NCBI RefSeq assembly: GCF_001668725.1
Contig: NZ_LZKL01000033.1
Span: 248,001 to 312,000 of the forward strand
Source: Mycobacterium sp. E787
Lineage (GTDB): Bacteria > Actinomycetota > Actinomycetes > Mycobacteriales > Mycobacteriaceae
Direction: 5' to 3'
Length of the DNA: 64,000 nt
The notes under the pieces are model-generated. The model did no database searches and had not been told where the DNA came from. It saw nothing but the letters and a program-made list of their open reading frames with translations. Each line of letters begins with the position of its first letter. Within the stretch, counting starts at the first letter, position 1. Made by a program: the position numbers and the translations under genes. Below are positions 1-8,807 of this stretch, in pieces.

Positions 1-106
1 AGGACTTCCCGGCCGGGCACGGGGCGGCCTCGGCCGACGGCGCGGCCAGCCCCGAGCCGCCGAACATCAACAGCGTCGTTGCCAAAGCCGCGAGGGCCGC
101 TCTCAT
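1..106 (-). CDS. Secreted protein, N-terminal fragment (runs off window edge)
   Basis: Reading leftward from an ATG at 106, the frame stays open to the window edge (35 codons). The fragment begins MRAALAALATT, has a hydrophobic stretch and an Ala-rich region ending in AEA-APCP, which looks like a Sec signal peptide with a cleavage site near residue 28. No family can be assigned from this much. In M. tuberculosis the D,D-carboxypeptidase dacB2 lies beyond the Rv2910c homologue in this direction, so a secreted enzyme of that kind is one possibility, but the residues seen do not establish it. Confidence 0.5.
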   Translation of the reverse strand, partial: MRAALAALATTLLMFGGSGLAAPSAEAAPCPAGKS

Positions 107-443
107 AAATTCAGGATTATTGCGCTCGTTCGCCGCTGGTGTCCTGGGAAGACCGGAATGCTGTCGCGGTTGGTTCATCTGAGCTCCCTCGTTGCTGACG
201 ATCCTGTGGCAACTGCACACCGCGCACGCGGCTACCGATCCCAACTCGGGTGGCGACGTTGCCGAGATCGAAGTCGGCGACCGGGCGCGGTTCACGACGT
301 AGAATCGCTTGCGGGACAGGCGAACTCCCCCTCGCTAAAGTTCTATCGGTCCGCGTCGACTCACACTAACCTGACGGGTTTCTGGCTGCGGAACAAGGGA
401 ATCATCCGCAAGTGTTGAAGACCGATATCGGGAGGAGTGCGTT
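107..443. other. Intergenic region between divergent genes
   Basis: About 337 bases separate the leftward secreted protein from the rightward oxidoreductase and should hold both promoters. An 86-codon frame at 158-418 has Arg-rich, low-complexity composition and no ribosome-binding site, so I do not call it a gene. A good Shine-Dalgarno (GGAGGAG, 431-437) sits 6 bases before the oxidoreductase ATG. I see no clear -10/-35 pair or hairpin. Confidence 0.5.
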
Positions 444-1457
444 ATGCGTGTGTACCGGTTCGACGACTTCACCGGGCTGGACGGATTGCGGATTCACGAC
501 GAACCCGTCCCGTCGCCCCAGCGAGGAGAATTGCTGCTTCGGATACGAGCGGTCTCGCTGAACTACCGAGACGTGGCGATTCCCCTGGGCCGGTACGTGC
601 GGGACAGCACACCGGGCCTGGTGCCGTGCAGCGATGCCGCCGCCGAGGTCGTGGAGGTCGGCGAGGGCGTCGAGGACTACCGTCCCGGCGAGCGGGTGGT
701 GGGCTCGTTCCAGCCGAGATGGTTCGGCGGCCCAATGCCTGCGACGGCGAATTCGGACAGCTACGGCAGCGGCCAGGACGGCTGGTTGACCGAGTACAAG
801 GTGGTGTCCCGGGAGGCGGTCGTGCGCATTCCCGACGCCATACCCGACGAACAGGCCGCGACGCTGCCGTGCGCCGGGGTTACGGCCTGGAACGCACTCG
901 GTGGCCCCGCGCCGATTCGCGCGGGCCAGACCGTGTTGACCCTGGGTACCGGCGGGGTTTCGCTGTTCGCGCTGCAACTGGCCAAGCTGGTGGGCGGCCG
1001 TGTGGTCGCGACGACGTCGAGCTCGGAGAAAGCCCAGACCCTCAAAGGGTTGGGGGCCGACGACGTCATCGACTACCGCCGCAATCCCAACTGGGGTGAG
1101 CAGGTACGCGAACTGACCGGTGGCCGCGGCGCGGACCGCGTCGTCGAAGTCGGCGGCCCGGCCACCATCGAGCAGTCGCTGCGTGCGGTCGCCGAGGGTG
1201 GCGAGGTCACGCTGATCGGCTTTCTCAGCCAAGACAATCCGGGCATCGACTATTTCCTGCTCAAGGGGGCCGGCGCGACGACGCGGTCCATCACCGTCGG
1301 GAGCCGGTCCGATCTGCAGGACCTTGTGCGAGCCGTGGCCGCCACGGGGCTGGTGCCCGTGATCGACGACGTCTTCGAATTCGATGACGCGAAAGCGGCG
1401 TTCGAACGGTTGCGCGACGGCAAGCACGTCGGCAAGCTCGTCGTCCGGATCGGCTGA
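444..1457 (+). CDS. Zinc-independent alcohol dehydrogenase / quinone oxidoreductase-like protein
   Basis: 337 residues, MDR superfamily. The N-terminal GroES-like half carries LNYRD (about residue 43), the quinone-oxidoreductase signature that replaces the zinc-binding CxxD of true alcohol dehydrogenases, so zinc catalysis is unlikely. The nucleotide-binding half has the [14 protein letters not shown]ossmann loop near residue 167, then ATTSSSEK, which fits an NADPH-preferring pocket. It probably reduces enones or quinones; the substrate is unknown. The ATG at 444 is preceded by GGAGGAG at ideal spacing. It has no counterpart between rpsP and dacB2 in the M. tuberculosis order I recall, so it looks like an accessory insertion. 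Confidence 0.85.
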   Translation: MRVYRFDDFTGLDGLRIHDEPVPSPQRGELLLRIRAVSLNYRDVAIPLGRYVRDSTPGLVPCSDAAAEVVEVGEGVEDYRPGERVVGSFQPRWFGGPMPATANSDSYGSGQDGWLTEYKVVSREAVVRIPDAIPDEQAATLPCAGVTAWNALGGPAPIRAGQTVLTLGTGGVSLFALQLAKLVGGRVVATTSSSEKAQTLKGLGADDVIDYRRNPNWGEQVRELTGGRGADRVVEVGGPATIEQSLRAVAEGGEVTLIGFLSQDNPGIDYFLLKGAGATTRSITVGSRSDLQDLVRAVAATGLVPVIDDVFEFDDAKAAFERLRDGKHVGKLVVRIG

Positions 1458-1490
1458 GCGCGGCGACCAGCGGTCGTGTTCAATCGAGCC

Positions 1491-1910
1491 ATGTTGAGCC
1501 TGGCCGAAATCTCCGACCGCCTCGAGATCCAGCAGCTGCTGGTGGACTACTCCACCGCGATCGACAACCGCCGATTCGACGACCTGGACAAGGTGTTCAC
1601 CCCGGACGCCTACATCGACTACACCGCCCTCGGGGGCATCGAGGGCCACTACCCCGAGGTCAAGAAATGGCTGGCGGAGGTGCTGCCGAACTTCCCGGTG
1701 TACGCGCACATGCTGGGCAACTTCTCGGTGCACATCGACGGGGACAAGGCCGCGTCGCGGGTGATCTGCTTCAACCCGATGGTGCTGCCCGGCGGGGGCG
1801 ACCAGGCGCTGTTCTGCGGGCTCTGGTACGACGACGAGTTCGTGCGGACCCCCGAGGGCTGGCGCATGACGCGCCGGGTGGAGACCAAAGTCTTCCAGAA
1901 GGTGATGTAG
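1491..1910 (+). CDS. SnoaL-like / NTF2-fold protein (Rv2910c-type)
   Basis: 139 residues from ATG 1491; an in-frame GTG at 1476 is possible but the shorter start fits the family better. The pattern [33 protein letters not shown] is the cone-fold SnoaL-like/ring-hydroxylating beta-like family, and it continues through [16 protein letters not shown] and the C-terminal WRMTRRVET. Such proteins bind small hydrophobic substrates; no activity can be assigned. It matches the protein encoded next to rpsP in M. tuberculosis, supporting the synteny. It lies 34 bases after the oxidoreductase and could be co-transcribed with it. Confidence 0.85.
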   Translation: MLSLAEISDRLEIQQLLVDYSTAIDNRRFDDLDKVFTPDAYIDYTALGGIEGHYPEVKKWLAEVLPNFPVYAHMLGNFSVHIDGDKAASRVICFNPMVLPGGGDQALFCGLWYDDEFVRTPEGWRMTRRVETKVFQKVM

Positions 1911-1922
1911 ACGAATCTGATG

Positions 1923-1967
1923 GCGGCGACCCGCCGCGCCCGGCTGCGCCGCGCTTGCGATCGCTGC
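1923..1967. repeat. 45-bp dispersed repeat, copy A
   Basis: GC-rich unit beginning GCGGCGACCCGCCGCGCCCG and ending GCTTGCGATCGCTGC, with near-inverted ends (GCGGCGA against TCGCTGC). It aligns base for base with copies at 44052-44096, 61479-61523 and 61536-61580. This copy lies in the spacer after the SnoaL-like gene and upstream of rpsP, starting 12 bases past the stop codon. It may act in RNA folding or termination, or simply be a mobile repeat. Confidence 0.75.
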
Positions 1968-1971
1968 AATT

Positions 1972-2000
1972 TCCGCGCGACCGCCCCGTTCTGGCACAAT
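1972..2000 (+). promoter_or_regulatory. Putative rpsP promoter (TCTGGCACAAT box)
   Basis: CACAAT at 1995-2000 is a plausible SigA-type -10 with a weak -35 near 1972-1977. The longer string TCTGGCACAAT recurs exactly upstream of rplS (5319-5329), which suggests a promoter element shared by the two ribosomal operons. No transcription start is visible from sequence alone. Confidence 0.4.
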
Positions 2001-2125
2001 GGGCGGCTGTCCGCCGCGCGGTTACGGCCGCCCGGTGGTCACACACGCGAGGCAAAACCGGATCCGGGCATCCCGCCCGGATCGCTGAATTGCAGCGTGA
2101 CACCCACAGGAGAAGTCGCTCAACC

Positions 2126-2680
2126 ATGGCTGTGAAGATCAAGCTCACCCGGCTTGGCAAGATCCGCAATCCCCAGTACCGAATCGCCGTCGCCGACGCG
2201 CGCACCCGCCGCGACGGCCGCTCCATCGAGGTCATCGGCCGCTACCACCCGAAGGAGGAGCCGAGCCTCATCGAGATCAACTCCGAGCGCGCCCAGTACT
2301 GGCTCTCGGTGGGCGCCCAGCCGACCGAGCCCGTGCTCAAGCTGCTGAAGATCACCGGTGACTGGCAGAAGTTCAAGGGGCTGCCCGGCGCCGAGGGCAC
2401 CCTGAAGGCCGCGCCGCCGAAGCCCACGAAGCTGGAGCTGTTCAACGCCGCGCTGGCCGAGGCCGACGGCGGACCCACCACCGAGGCCGCCAAGCCGAAG
2501 AAGAAGGCCCCCGCCAAGAAGGCCGCCAAGGCGGCCGAGGAAGCGGCCCCCGAAGCCGCCGAACAGCCGGCGGCCGAAGCCGCCGAACAGCCGGCGGCCG
2601 AAGCCGCCGAACAGCCGGCGGCCAAGGGCGGCGAGCAGGCCGAGCCGGCCCAGCCGGTTGAGACGTCCGAGGAAGGCTGA
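2126..2680 (+). CDS. rpsP: 30S ribosomal protein S16
   Basis: 184 residues. The first ~115 residues are canonical S16 ([20 protein letters not shown], then [18 protein letters not shown]), which binds 16S rRNA during early 30S assembly. The C terminus is an Ala/Lys/Glu-rich tail of ~60 residues, typical of mycobacteria, here lengthened by three perfect copies of an 8-residue unit (EAAEQPAA). The ATG at 2126 is preceded by ACAGGAGAAG. It is the first gene of rpsP-KH-rimM-trmD, with 5 bases to the next start. Confidence 0.98.
   Translation: MAVKIKLTRLGKIRNPQYRIAVADARTRRDGRSIEVIGRYHPKEEPSLIEINSERAQYWLSVGAQPTEPVLKLLKITGDWQKFKGLPGAEGTLKAAPPKPTKLELFNAALAEADGGPTTEAAKPKKKAPAKKAAKAAEEAAPEAAEQPAAEAAEQPAAEAAEQPAAKGGEQAEPAQPVETSEEG
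2552..2623 (+). repeat. Three perfect 24-bp tandem repeats inside rpsP
   Basis: GAAGCCGCCGAACAGCCGGC-GGCC occurs at 2552-2575, 2576-2599 and 2600-2623 without a mismatch, each encoding EAAEQPAA. Because the unit is a multiple of three, copy-number change alters the length of the S16 tail without breaking the frame. Confidence 0.95.
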
Positions 2681-2685
2681 CCGGG

Positions 2686-2928
2686 GTGAGCACGGTCGTC
2701 GTTGACGCTGTCGAGCATCTGGTCCGCGGGATCGTCGACAATCCCGACGATGTCCGGGTCGACATGGTGACCAGTCGGCGCGGGCGCACCGTGGAGGTGC
2801 ACGTCCACCCCGACGACCTCGGCAAGGTGATCGGTCGCGGCGGACGCACCGCGACCGCGTTGCGCACACTGGTCGCCGGGATCGGCGGCCGCGGCATCCG
2901 CGTCGACGTGGTGGACACCGACCAGTAG
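2686..2928 (+). CDS. khpA: KH-domain RNA-binding protein (KhpA type)
   Basis: 80 residues from GTG 2686. It is a single type II KH domain with the GxxG loop [12 protein letters not shown], the RNA-contacting motif. The family (Rv2908c in M. tuberculosis) binds RNA and in other bacteria pairs with a second KH protein to affect cell-wall synthesis and division. The conserved place between rpsP and rimM supports a ribosome- or RNA-related role. The start is 5 bases after the rpsP stop, so translation is probably coupled. Confidence 0.93.
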   Translation: MSTVVVDAVEHLVRGIVDNPDDVRVDMVTSRRGRTVEVHVHPDDLGKVIGRGGRTATALRTLVAGIGGRGIRVDVVDTDQ

Positions 2929-2941
2929 CGGAGCGCCTCCT

Positions 2942-3460
2942 TTGGAGTTGACGGTCGGGCGCGTGGTCAAGGCACACGGCATCGGCGGCGAGGTGGTCGT
3001 CGAAGTCCGCACCGACGATCCCGACGCCCGCTTCGCCCCGGGTAACACGTTGCGCGCCAAGAACTCCCGGACCGGTGACGAACGCAACGTCGTCGTCGAC
3101 CAGGTGCGCGAGCACGGCGCGCGGCTGCTGGTGCGGCTGGCCGGGGTGGACGACCGCGACGCCGCCGACGCGTTGCGCGGCAGCCTGTTCGTGGTTGACT
3201 CCGCGGAGCTGCCGCCGATCGACGAGCCCGACACCTACTACGACCACCAGCTCGAGGGCCTGCGCGTGCGCACCACCGGCGGACAGCACGTCGGCGTCGT
3301 CGCCGAGGTGCTGCACACCGCCGCCGGTGAGCTGCTGGCGGTGCAGCGCGACTCCGGCGAAGCCCTGGTGCCGTTCGTCGCCGCGATCGTGACGTCGGTG
3401 TCGCTGGACGATGGCGTCATCGAGATCGACCCGCCCGAGGGGCTGCTGGATCTGGCATGA
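2942..3460 (+). CDS. rimM: 16S rRNA processing protein RimM
   Basis: 172 residues from a TTG start ([20 protein letters not shown]). The N-terminal RimM barrel (about 1-85) is followed by the PRC-barrel domain (about 95-170, [13 protein letters not shown]... and [11 protein letters not shown]). RimM assists maturation of the 30S head and binds S19. The stop overlaps the trmD start (ATGA, 3457-3460), the classic operon arrangement. TTG is used because no ATG or GTG lies upstream in the 13-base gap after the KH gene. Confidence 0.96.
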   Translation: MELTVGRVVKAHGIGGEVVVEVRTDDPDARFAPGNTLRAKNSRTGDERNVVVDQVREHGARLLVRLAGVDDRDAADALRGSLFVVDSAELPPIDEPDTYYDHQLEGLRVRTTGGQHVGVVAEVLHTAAGELLAVQRDSGEALVPFVAAIVTSVSLDDGVIEIDPPEGLLDLA

Positions 3461-4185
3461 GGATCGACGTCGTCACCATCTTCCCGGCCTACCTCGATCC
3501 GCTGCGAGAATCGTTGCCGGGCAAGGCGATTGCCTCGGGGCTGGTCGATCTGCAGGTGCACGACCTGCGCCGGTGGACCCACGACGTGCACCACTCGGTG
3601 GACGACGCGCCGTACGGCGGCGGCCCGGGAATGGTGATGAAGGCCCCGGTGTGGGGTGAGGCGCTGGACGAAACGTGTTCCGGCGAAACGCTTCTGGTGG
3701 TTCCCACGCCAGCGGGCTCGCTCTTCACCCAGGCGACCGCGCAGCGCTGGAGCGCCGAGCGCCATTTGGTGTTCGCGTGCGGGCGCTACGAGGGCATCGA
3801 CCAGCGCGTCATCGAGGACGCCGCCCGACGGATGCGGGTCGAGGAGGTCTCGATCGGCGACTACGTGTTGCCGGGCGGGGAGTCGGCGGCCGTGGTGATG
3901 ATCGAGGCCGTGCTGCGGCTGCTGACCGGCGTCCTGGGCAATCCCGCGTCGCTGCAGGAGGACTCGCACTCGCCGGCCCTGGACCGGCTGCTGGAGGGCC
4001 CCAGCTACACGCGGCCGCCGAGCTGGCGCGGGCTCGACGTTCCCGAGGTGCTGTTGTCCGGCGACCACGCGCGCATCGCCGCGTGGCGACGCGAGGTCTC
4101 GCGGCAGCGCACGCGGGAACGCCGCCCCGACTTATTGGAGGACTCGCGAGCAGACGCAAAAGCCCCGCGACACGCCGAAGATTAG
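3457..4185 (+). CDS. trmD: tRNA (guanine-37-N1) methyltransferase TrmD
   Basis: 242 residues. [20 protein letters not shown], the SPOUT knot signatures [10 protein letters not shown] and [10 protein letters not shown], and [11 protein letters not shown] are all present; the enzyme makes m1G37 with S-adenosylmethionine to prevent +1 frameshifting. The last ~13 codons (from 4146) and the TAG stop lie in a 60-bp palindromic repeat, so the C-terminal [12 protein letters not shown] is repeat-encoded and makes the protein about 12 residues longer than the ~230 I recall for M. tuberculosis. It converges on lppW. Confidence 0.97.
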   Translation: MRIDVVTIFPAYLDPLRESLPGKAIASGLVDLQVHDLRRWTHDVHHSVDDAPYGGGPGMVMKAPVWGEALDETCSGETLLVVPTPAGSLFTQATAQRWSAERHLVFACGRYEGIDQRVIEDAARRMRVEEVSIGDYVLPGGESAAVVMIEAVLRLLTGVLGNPASLQEDSHSPALDRLLEGPSYTRPPSWRGLDVPEVLLSGDHARIAAWRREVSRQRTRERRPDLLEDSRADAKAPRHAED

Positions 4186-4205
4186 GGGCGTTTACGTCTG
4201 CTCGC
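4146..4205. repeat. 60-bp palindromic element, copy 1 (overlaps trmD end)
   Basis: 21-bp arms at 4146-4166 and 4185-4205 (GCGAGCAGACGCAAAAGCCC-C paired with its reverse complement, two mismatches) flank an 18-base loop. The same 60-bp architecture recurs at 40486-40545 and 55838-55897. Here the left arm and loop encode the TrmD C terminus and the trmD stop ends at the first base of the right arm. Placed between convergent trmD and lppW, it could form a bidirectional terminator hairpin. Confidence 0.93.
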
Positions 4206-4222
4206 GCCGTGACCGGCCGGGC

Positions 4223-5179
4223 TCAGATGCGACCGCTGGGGAAGATCGTCTTGACGGCCTGGGTGATCGTCTGCCGCGCCGTGGCGTCGTCGGACGACTG
4301 CAACGACTGGACCACCATGACGTAGCGGTGGTCGGCGCCGATCACGCCGGTCGACAGGTGCACCCAGTCGGTGCCGATGCAGCACATCCAGCCCTGCTTG
4401 ACGGCCACCGGCTCGGCGAACAGCCCATCCGGAATGCCGAACCGCTGCGGGTAACCGTCGATCCCGGTGGGAGTGGACCGGGCCAGGTCGTTGACGATGA
4501 TCATCGCCCGGTCGGCCGGCAGGCCGCCCGACCCGTCGAGCAGCATGTCGTAGTAGCGGACCAGGTCGGTCAGCGAGCTCATCGTGTTCCACCAGCGGCC
4601 GTCGCTGGGCGGGGTGGTGGAGGACAGGCCGTAGCGGGCCGCGACCTGGCTGACGATGGCGTCGCCGCCGCCCTGACCCCAGAACTTCTCGGCCGCGCCG
4701 TCGTCGGAGGACTGCAACATGGCGTCCAGGGCCTGGCGGTCCTCCGGGGGCAGCGCGGTCCTGCCCTGGGACTCGGCCAGCAGCAGGTCGTCGGCGATGA
4801 ACAGCTTGGCCACGGAGGCGGTGCCGATGATCTGGCTGTTGCCGTTGGAGACCAGCTCATGCGTCTTGCGATCGAGCACGGCCACCGAGAGCGTGGCTCC
4901 GGCGGCGGCCGCCTCGTCGATGGCCTGCTGAATCCGCGCCGGCAGGCCGCCGAACACCGTTCCGGACAGCGCCTGCGGCGACCCGTGCATCGGCAGGCTG
5001 TCCAGCAGCAGCTGAACCGTCTCAGGCTGCTTCGGCGACTCGAGCACCGGCGCGCTGCGTTCCGGGCTGCCCGACACCTTCGGTTGGCTTTGCCGCTCCA
5101 CCAGCGCCTCGTCGCACCCTGCCAACACCAGCGTCACCGCCGCCACGGCGGCGAGCACGGTGAGCGGGCGGGGGCGCAT
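4223..5179 (-). CDS. lppW: LppW-type lipoprotein with serine beta-lactamase-like fold
   Basis: 318 residues. A lipoprotein signal ends in the lipobox LAGC (Cys22), so it is membrane-anchored and faces the cell wall. The mature part resembles class A beta-lactamase-like proteins: TASVAKLF gives the SxxK pair and a C-terminal beta-sheet region follows. Whether it hydrolyses beta-lactams or acts on peptidoglycan is unknown. Its position between trmD and rplS, on the opposite strand, is as for M. tuberculosis lppW. Confidence 0.88.
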   Translation of the reverse strand: MRPRPLTVLAAVAAVTLVLAGCDEALVERQSQPKVSGSPERSAPVLESPKQPETVQLLLDSLPMHGSPQALSGTVFGGLPARIQQAIDEAAAAGATLSVAVLDRKTHELVSNGNSQIIGTASVAKLFIADDLLLAESQGRTALPPEDRQALDAMLQSSDDGAAEKFWGQGGGDAIVSQVAARYGLSSTTPPSDGRWWNTMSSLTDLVRYYDMLLDGSGGLPADRAMIIVNDLARSTPTGIDGYPQRFGIPDGLFAEPVAVKQGWMCCIGTDWVHLSTGVIGADHRYVMVVQSLQSSDDATARQTITQAVKTIFPSGRI

Positions 5180-5487
5180 GGGTCGGTCTCCTTGGTTTCG
5201 CCTGACGTCGTCGGGTCGATCGGCGCACGTGGACCCGAGTCATATTTACCACTCACCAGGGTCTTCGGCGGGCTATGAACCGCAGCGTTTACATGTGATT
5301 TTCAAAGCAAGCGGGCCGTCTGGCACAATTGTTCAGTTGTCTCGCACCCGTCAGCGGGCCGGGCTCCTTCCCGGCCGCCGCGAGATGCACACCAAGAGCC
5401 CGAAACCCATCGGCTTGATGACCGCCCCACGCCCGCGGGTGTGGGCGGCCATCGCAAGCCGCGACCGCAAGGAAGTGTCTTCGTACG
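5180..5487. promoter_or_regulatory. lppW-rplS divergent spacer with putative rplS promoter and leader
   Basis: 308 bases without a gene. TTCAAA (5301-5306) and CACAAT (5324-5329), 17 bases apart, form a plausible SigA promoter for rplS; TCTGGCACAAT is identical to the string upstream of rpsP. About 160 bases of leader follow before the rplS ATG, containing GC-rich inverted stretches (for example CCGGGCTCCTTCCCGG near 5360), so RNA-level control is possible but unproven. GCAAGGAAG before the ATG is the ribosome-binding site. Confidence 0.45.
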
Positions 5488-5829
5488 ATGAACAGGCTGG
5501 ACTTCGTCGATCAGGCGTCGCTGCGCGACGACATCCCGGCCTTCAACCCGGGCGACACCATCAACGTGCACGTCAAGGTCATCGAGGGCGCCAAGGAGCG
5601 CATCCAGGTGTTCAAGGGCGTGGTCATCCGCCGCCAGGGTGGGGGCATCCGCGAGACGTTCACCGTCCGCAAGGAAAGCTACGGCGTCGGCGTCGAGCGG
5701 ACCTTCCCGGTGCACTCGCCGAACATCGACCACATCGAGGTGGTGACCCGTGGCGACGTCCGTCGCGCGAAGCTGTACTACCTGCGCGAACTGCGTGGCA
5801 AGAAGGCCAAGATCAAGGAAAAGCGCTGA
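5488..5829 (+). CDS. rplS: 50S ribosomal protein L19
   Basis: 113 residues, the usual length. [20 protein letters not shown], the [21 protein letters not shown] core and the C-terminal [20 protein letters not shown] are diagnostic. L19 sits at the 30S-50S interface. It starts the rplS-lepB-rnhB run, with 48 bases to lepB. Confidence 0.98.
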   Translation: MNRLDFVDQASLRDDIPAFNPGDTINVHVKVIEGAKERIQVFKGVVIRRQGGGIRETFTVRKESYGVGVERTFPVHSPNIDHIEVVTRGDVRRAKLYYLRELRGKKAKIKEKR

Positions 5830-5877
5830 CCGGACACGGTTCACCGGGGCGCCGACCATGCTGGCTACGCTGATCCC

Positions 5878-6744
5878 GTGACCGACAACCCGGACCCCTC
5901 CGAGGCCCCGTCCGACGCCGGCCAGCCGGAGCCGAAGGTATCCACCCGCGACCCCGGTGACACCGAGGCGCCCGCCGCCGAGCGGACCGTGCCGCCCGGG
6001 CCGGAGCCCAAGAAGAAGTCGACGCTGCGCGAACTCGCGATCCTCGCGCTGATCGCGGTGGTGCTCTACTACGTCATGCTGACGTTCATCGCGCGTCCGT
6101 ACCTGATTCCGTCGGAATCCATGGAGCCCACGCTGCACGGGTGCACGGGCTGTGTCGGCGACCGGATCATGGTGGACAAGCTGACCTACCGCTTCGGTCA
6201 GCCGCGGCCCGGCGACGTGATCGTCTTCAAGGGTCCGCCGTCGTGGAACGCCGGATACAAGTCGATCCGCTCGAACAACACCGGGCTGCGCTGGGTGCAG
6301 GACGGGCTGTCGTTCATCGGCTTCGTGCCGCCCGACGAGAACGACCTGGTCAAGCGCGTCATCGCGGTTGGGGGCCAGACCGTGCAGTGCCGGGCCGACA
6401 CCGGGTTGACGGTCGACGGCAAGCCGCTCAAGGAGCCCTACCTGGATCCGAACACCATGATGGCCGACCCGGCGAAGTATCCGTGCCTGGGCAGCGAGTT
6501 CGGTCCGGTCGCCGTCCCGTCGGGCCGGCTGTGGGTGATGGGCGACAACCGGACGCACTCGGCGGACTCGCGGGCCCACTGCACCAGCGTCCCGGCCGAA
6601 GCCCTCAAGGGCATCCTGTGCACCGGTGACCCGAACTCGGGAACCGTGCCGGTGTCCAACGTCATCGGCAAGGCCAGATTCATCGTGTGGCCGCCGTCGC
6701 GGTGGGGCGGAGTCAGATCGGTGAATCCCCAACAGGGCCAGTAG
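5878..6744 (+). CDS. lepB: Signal peptidase I
   Basis: 288 residues from GTG 5878. A ~47-residue acidic, Pro-rich cytoplasmic tail is followed by one membrane segment (about 52-74), then the serine box PSESMEPTL (catalytic Ser81) and the lysine box [10 protein letters not shown] (Lys159), the Ser/Lys dyad of type I signal peptidases. [14 protein letters not shown] is the conserved C-terminal box. It cleaves Sec and Tat signal peptides outside the membrane. Two bases separate it from rnhB. Confidence 0.97.
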   Translation: MTDNPDPSEAPSDAGQPEPKVSTRDPGDTEAPAAERTVPPGPEPKKKSTLRELAILALIAVVLYYVMLTFIARPYLIPSESMEPTLHGCTGCVGDRIMVDKLTYRFGQPRPGDVIVFKGPPSWNAGYKSIRSNNTGLRWVQDGLSFIGFVPPDENDLVKRVIAVGGQTVQCRADTGLTVDGKPLKEPYLDPNTMMADPAKYPCLGSEFGPVAVPSGRLWVMGDNRTHSADSRAHCTSVPAEALKGILCTGDPNSGTVPVSNVIGKARFIVWPPSRWGGVRSVNPQQGQ

Positions 6745-6746
6745 CC

Positions 6747-7466
6747 GTGGCCACCACGTGGCCGCCGCGGACGGTGATCCGCAAGGCCGGGGGTCTGCGC
6801 ACCCTGGAGTCGGCGCTGTATCGCAGCGGCCTGGGGCCGGTGGCCGGGGTGGACGAGGTGGGCCGCGGCGCCTGCGCGGGCCCGCTGGTGGTGGCGGCCT
6901 GCGTGCTGGGACCGGGGCGCTTGGAAAGCCTTGCCGCCCTTGATGATTCGAAGAAGCTCACGGAGAAGGTGCGGGAGAGGCTGTTTCCGTTGATCCGCCG
7001 CTACGCGCTGGCCTATCACGTGGTGTTCATCCCGTCGGAAGAGGTCGACCGGCGCGGCGTGCACGTCGCCAACATCGAGGGCATGCGGCGCGCGGTGGCC
7101 GGCCTGGCCGTTCGTCCGGGATACGTGCTGTCCGACGGGTTCCGGGTGCCCGGCCTGCCGATGCCGTCGCTGCCGGTGATCGGGGGCGACGCCGCGGCCG
7201 CCTGCATCGCCGCGGCGAGCGTGCTGGCGAAGGTCAGCCGCGACCGGCTGATGGTCGCCATGGACGCCGAGCATCCCGGCTACGGCTTCGCCGATCACAA
7301 GGGCTACAGCACGCCGGCGCACTCGACGGCCCTGACCGAGCTGGGGCCCTGCGCCGAGCACCGCTATTCGTTCATCAACGTCCGGCGCGTGGCAACCGGA
7401 TCGGGGGCCCGGATAGTGGCCGAGTGCAAACCGGACCCTCCGGCCGAGCGTGACGGATACCGGTGA
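6747..7466 (+). CDS. rnhB: Ribonuclease HII
   Basis: 239 residues if translation starts at GTG 6747 ([16 protein letters not shown]), two bases after the lepB stop; the longer frame from 6687 would run into lep[16 protein letters not shown] (Asp36/Glu37) and the later [22 protein letters not shown] supply the metal-binding acidic residues. It cuts the RNA strand of RNA-DNA hybrids and single ribonucleotides in DNA. Confidence 0.95.
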   Translation: MATTWPPRTVIRKAGGLRTLESALYRSGLGPVAGVDEVGRGACAGPLVVAACVLGPGRLESLAALDDSKKLTEKVRERLFPLIRRYALAYHVVFIPSEEVDRRGVHVANIEGMRRAVAGLAVRPGYVLSDGFRVPGLPMPSLPVIGGDAAAACIAAASVLAKVSRDRLMVAMDAEHPGYGFADHKGYSTPAHSTALTELGPCAEHRYSFINVRRVATGSGARIVAECKPDPPAERDGYR

Positions 7467-7525
7467 GGAAAGATGGGACCAGGTTCCCGCGTGGCGACGG
7501 AGGCGTCTGAGCAGATGAGTGGCAG

Positions 7526-7831
7526 ATGAGTGCAGAAGATCTCGAAAAGTACGAAACCGAGATGGAGCTCTCGCTGTACCGCGAATACAAGGACATCGTC
7601 GGCCAGTTCAGCTACGTCGTGGAAACCGAGCGGCGCTTCTACCTGGCTAACAGCGTGGAGATGGTGCCGCGCAACGCCGACGGCGAGGTCTACTTCGAGC
7701 TCCGGCTGTCCGATGCCTGGGTGTGGGACATGTACCGGCCGGCCCGGTTCGTCAAGCAGGTGCGGGTGGTCACCTTCAAGGACGTCAACATCGAAGAGGT
7801 CGAAAAGCCCGAGCTGCGGCTGCCCGAGTAA
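7526..7831 (+). CDS. DUF2469 family protein (Rv2901c type)
   Basis: 101 residues, highly acidic (MSAEDLEKYETEMELSLYREYKDIVGQF). It is a conserved actinobacterial family found almost always just after rnhB, as here. No enzymatic motif is visible and its function is unknown; conservation suggests a housekeeping role linked to its ribosomal and RNase neighbours. The start at 7526 follows a GAGCAGATGAGTGGCAG stretch. Confidence 0.9.
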   Translation: MSAEDLEKYETEMELSLYREYKDIVGQFSYVVETERRFYLANSVEMVPRNADGEVYFELRLSDAWVWDMYRPARFVKQVRVVTFKDVNIEEVEKPELRLPE

Positions 7832-7836
7832 CGCGG

Positions 7837-8607
7837 TCAGGCGTCCGGCGGCGGCTGATTCTCGGCGTCCGACGGCAGCGCGCCGCGATTTTCGATGACG
7901 GCACGCGCCACGTCGGCCAGCTTGATGTTCAGCGCCTGGGAGTGGCGCCGCAGCAGGTCGAACGCCTGGTCTTCGCTCATGCCGTGCAGCAGCATCAGCA
8001 TGCCGACCGCCTTGCCGATCTCGCGGTTGCTCAGCAGGCCCCGTCGCAGGCTGGCGGCGTCCTCGCCCTTGGCGACGGCGTTGATCGCCACGCTGGCGAA
8101 CGCCGCCAGCACCGCCGCACGGCCGGCGGACTCGGCGTCGAACATGTTGGGCGTGTCGCTGAACAGGTTCAGCGCGGCCCCCTTGCGCTTGTCGACCAGC
8201 AGGCGAAAGCCCATGGCCCCACGCACCGGGGTTTCCTCGACGAGGACGGATGCCAGCTTGGGCCACAGCGACGGCGTGGTCAGGTCCGTGTCGATCTGGG
8301 GCGTCTCTTCCTCGATCGCATCGATGCAGGGCCCGTCCCCGGCGCGCCGCTCCAGCTCGTCGATCTGGTGAGCGAGGCGGTCGCTCGCGCCGACCGTGAC
8401 GTAGCGGTCGCCCTCGCGCACCATCAGGCTGGCATGGTCACAGCCGCGCACGGTCAGGGTCGCCGCGATGCAGATGGCCGCGTACATCTGCTTGGCGTCC
8501 GAGCCCTGATAGATGATCTCGGCGAGGGCGGCGAAGACCGTCCCCGGGTCGGCCTTCTCGCCGCCCGGTGGCGGACCGTCCGCGACCGCATTCGCGTCTT
8601 GTGCCAC
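7837..8607 (-). CDS. GAF and ANTAR domain protein, putative RNA-binding antiterminator
   Basis: 256 residues. The GAF sensor spans roughly 25-170 (VRGCDHASLMVREGDRYVTV..., GDGPCIDAIEEE) and the ANTAR three-helix domain roughly 180-240 (LLSNREIGKAVGMLMLLHGMSEDQAFDLLRRHSQ). ANTAR domains bind paired hairpins in nascent RNA and prevent termination. It converges with the DUF2469 gene (5 bases between stops). With the epimerase gene it occupies the position where fdhF lies in M. tuberculosis. Its RNA targets are not identifiable here. Confidence 0.9.
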   Translation of the reverse strand: MAQDANAVADGPPPGGEKADPGTVFAALAEIIYQGSDAKQMYAAICIAATLTVRGCDHASLMVREGDRYVTVGASDRLAHQIDELERRAGDGPCIDAIEEETPQIDTDLTTPSLWPKLASVLVEETPVRGAMGFRLLVDKRKGAALNLFSDTPNMFDAESAGRAAVLAAFASVAINAVAKGEDAASLRRGLLSNREIGKAVGMLMLLHGMSEDQAFDLLRRHSQALNIKLADVARAVIENRGALPSDAENQPPPDA

Positions 8608-8807
8608 GTCGTGTCCCCATTCCTGCGCTGCCGGTGTTCGGCCCGCGATCGCCGTAGATTATCGGTCGCCAACACGACCGCAAACGCTGTATGGCCAGTT
8701 GCCGGGTATAGGCGGCGTGGCTGCTCACGCTCCCTTGTCGAGAATATCGACTTGCGACTTTGGTCACTTGTGGTTTCGAAGCGGCGCCGCAGGGAAGCTC
8801 ATCTCGA

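Noticed and set aside
158..418. 86-codon rightward frame in the left spacer
   Set aside because: Arg-rich low-complexity composition, no ribosome-binding site and no recognisable family; typical of chance frames in high-GC DNA.
1667..2680. 337-codon rightward frame joining sequence upstream to rpsP
   Set aside because: The S16 protein clearly starts at ATG 2126 with its own ribosome-binding site; the upstream part overlaps the SnoaL-like gene and a repeat.
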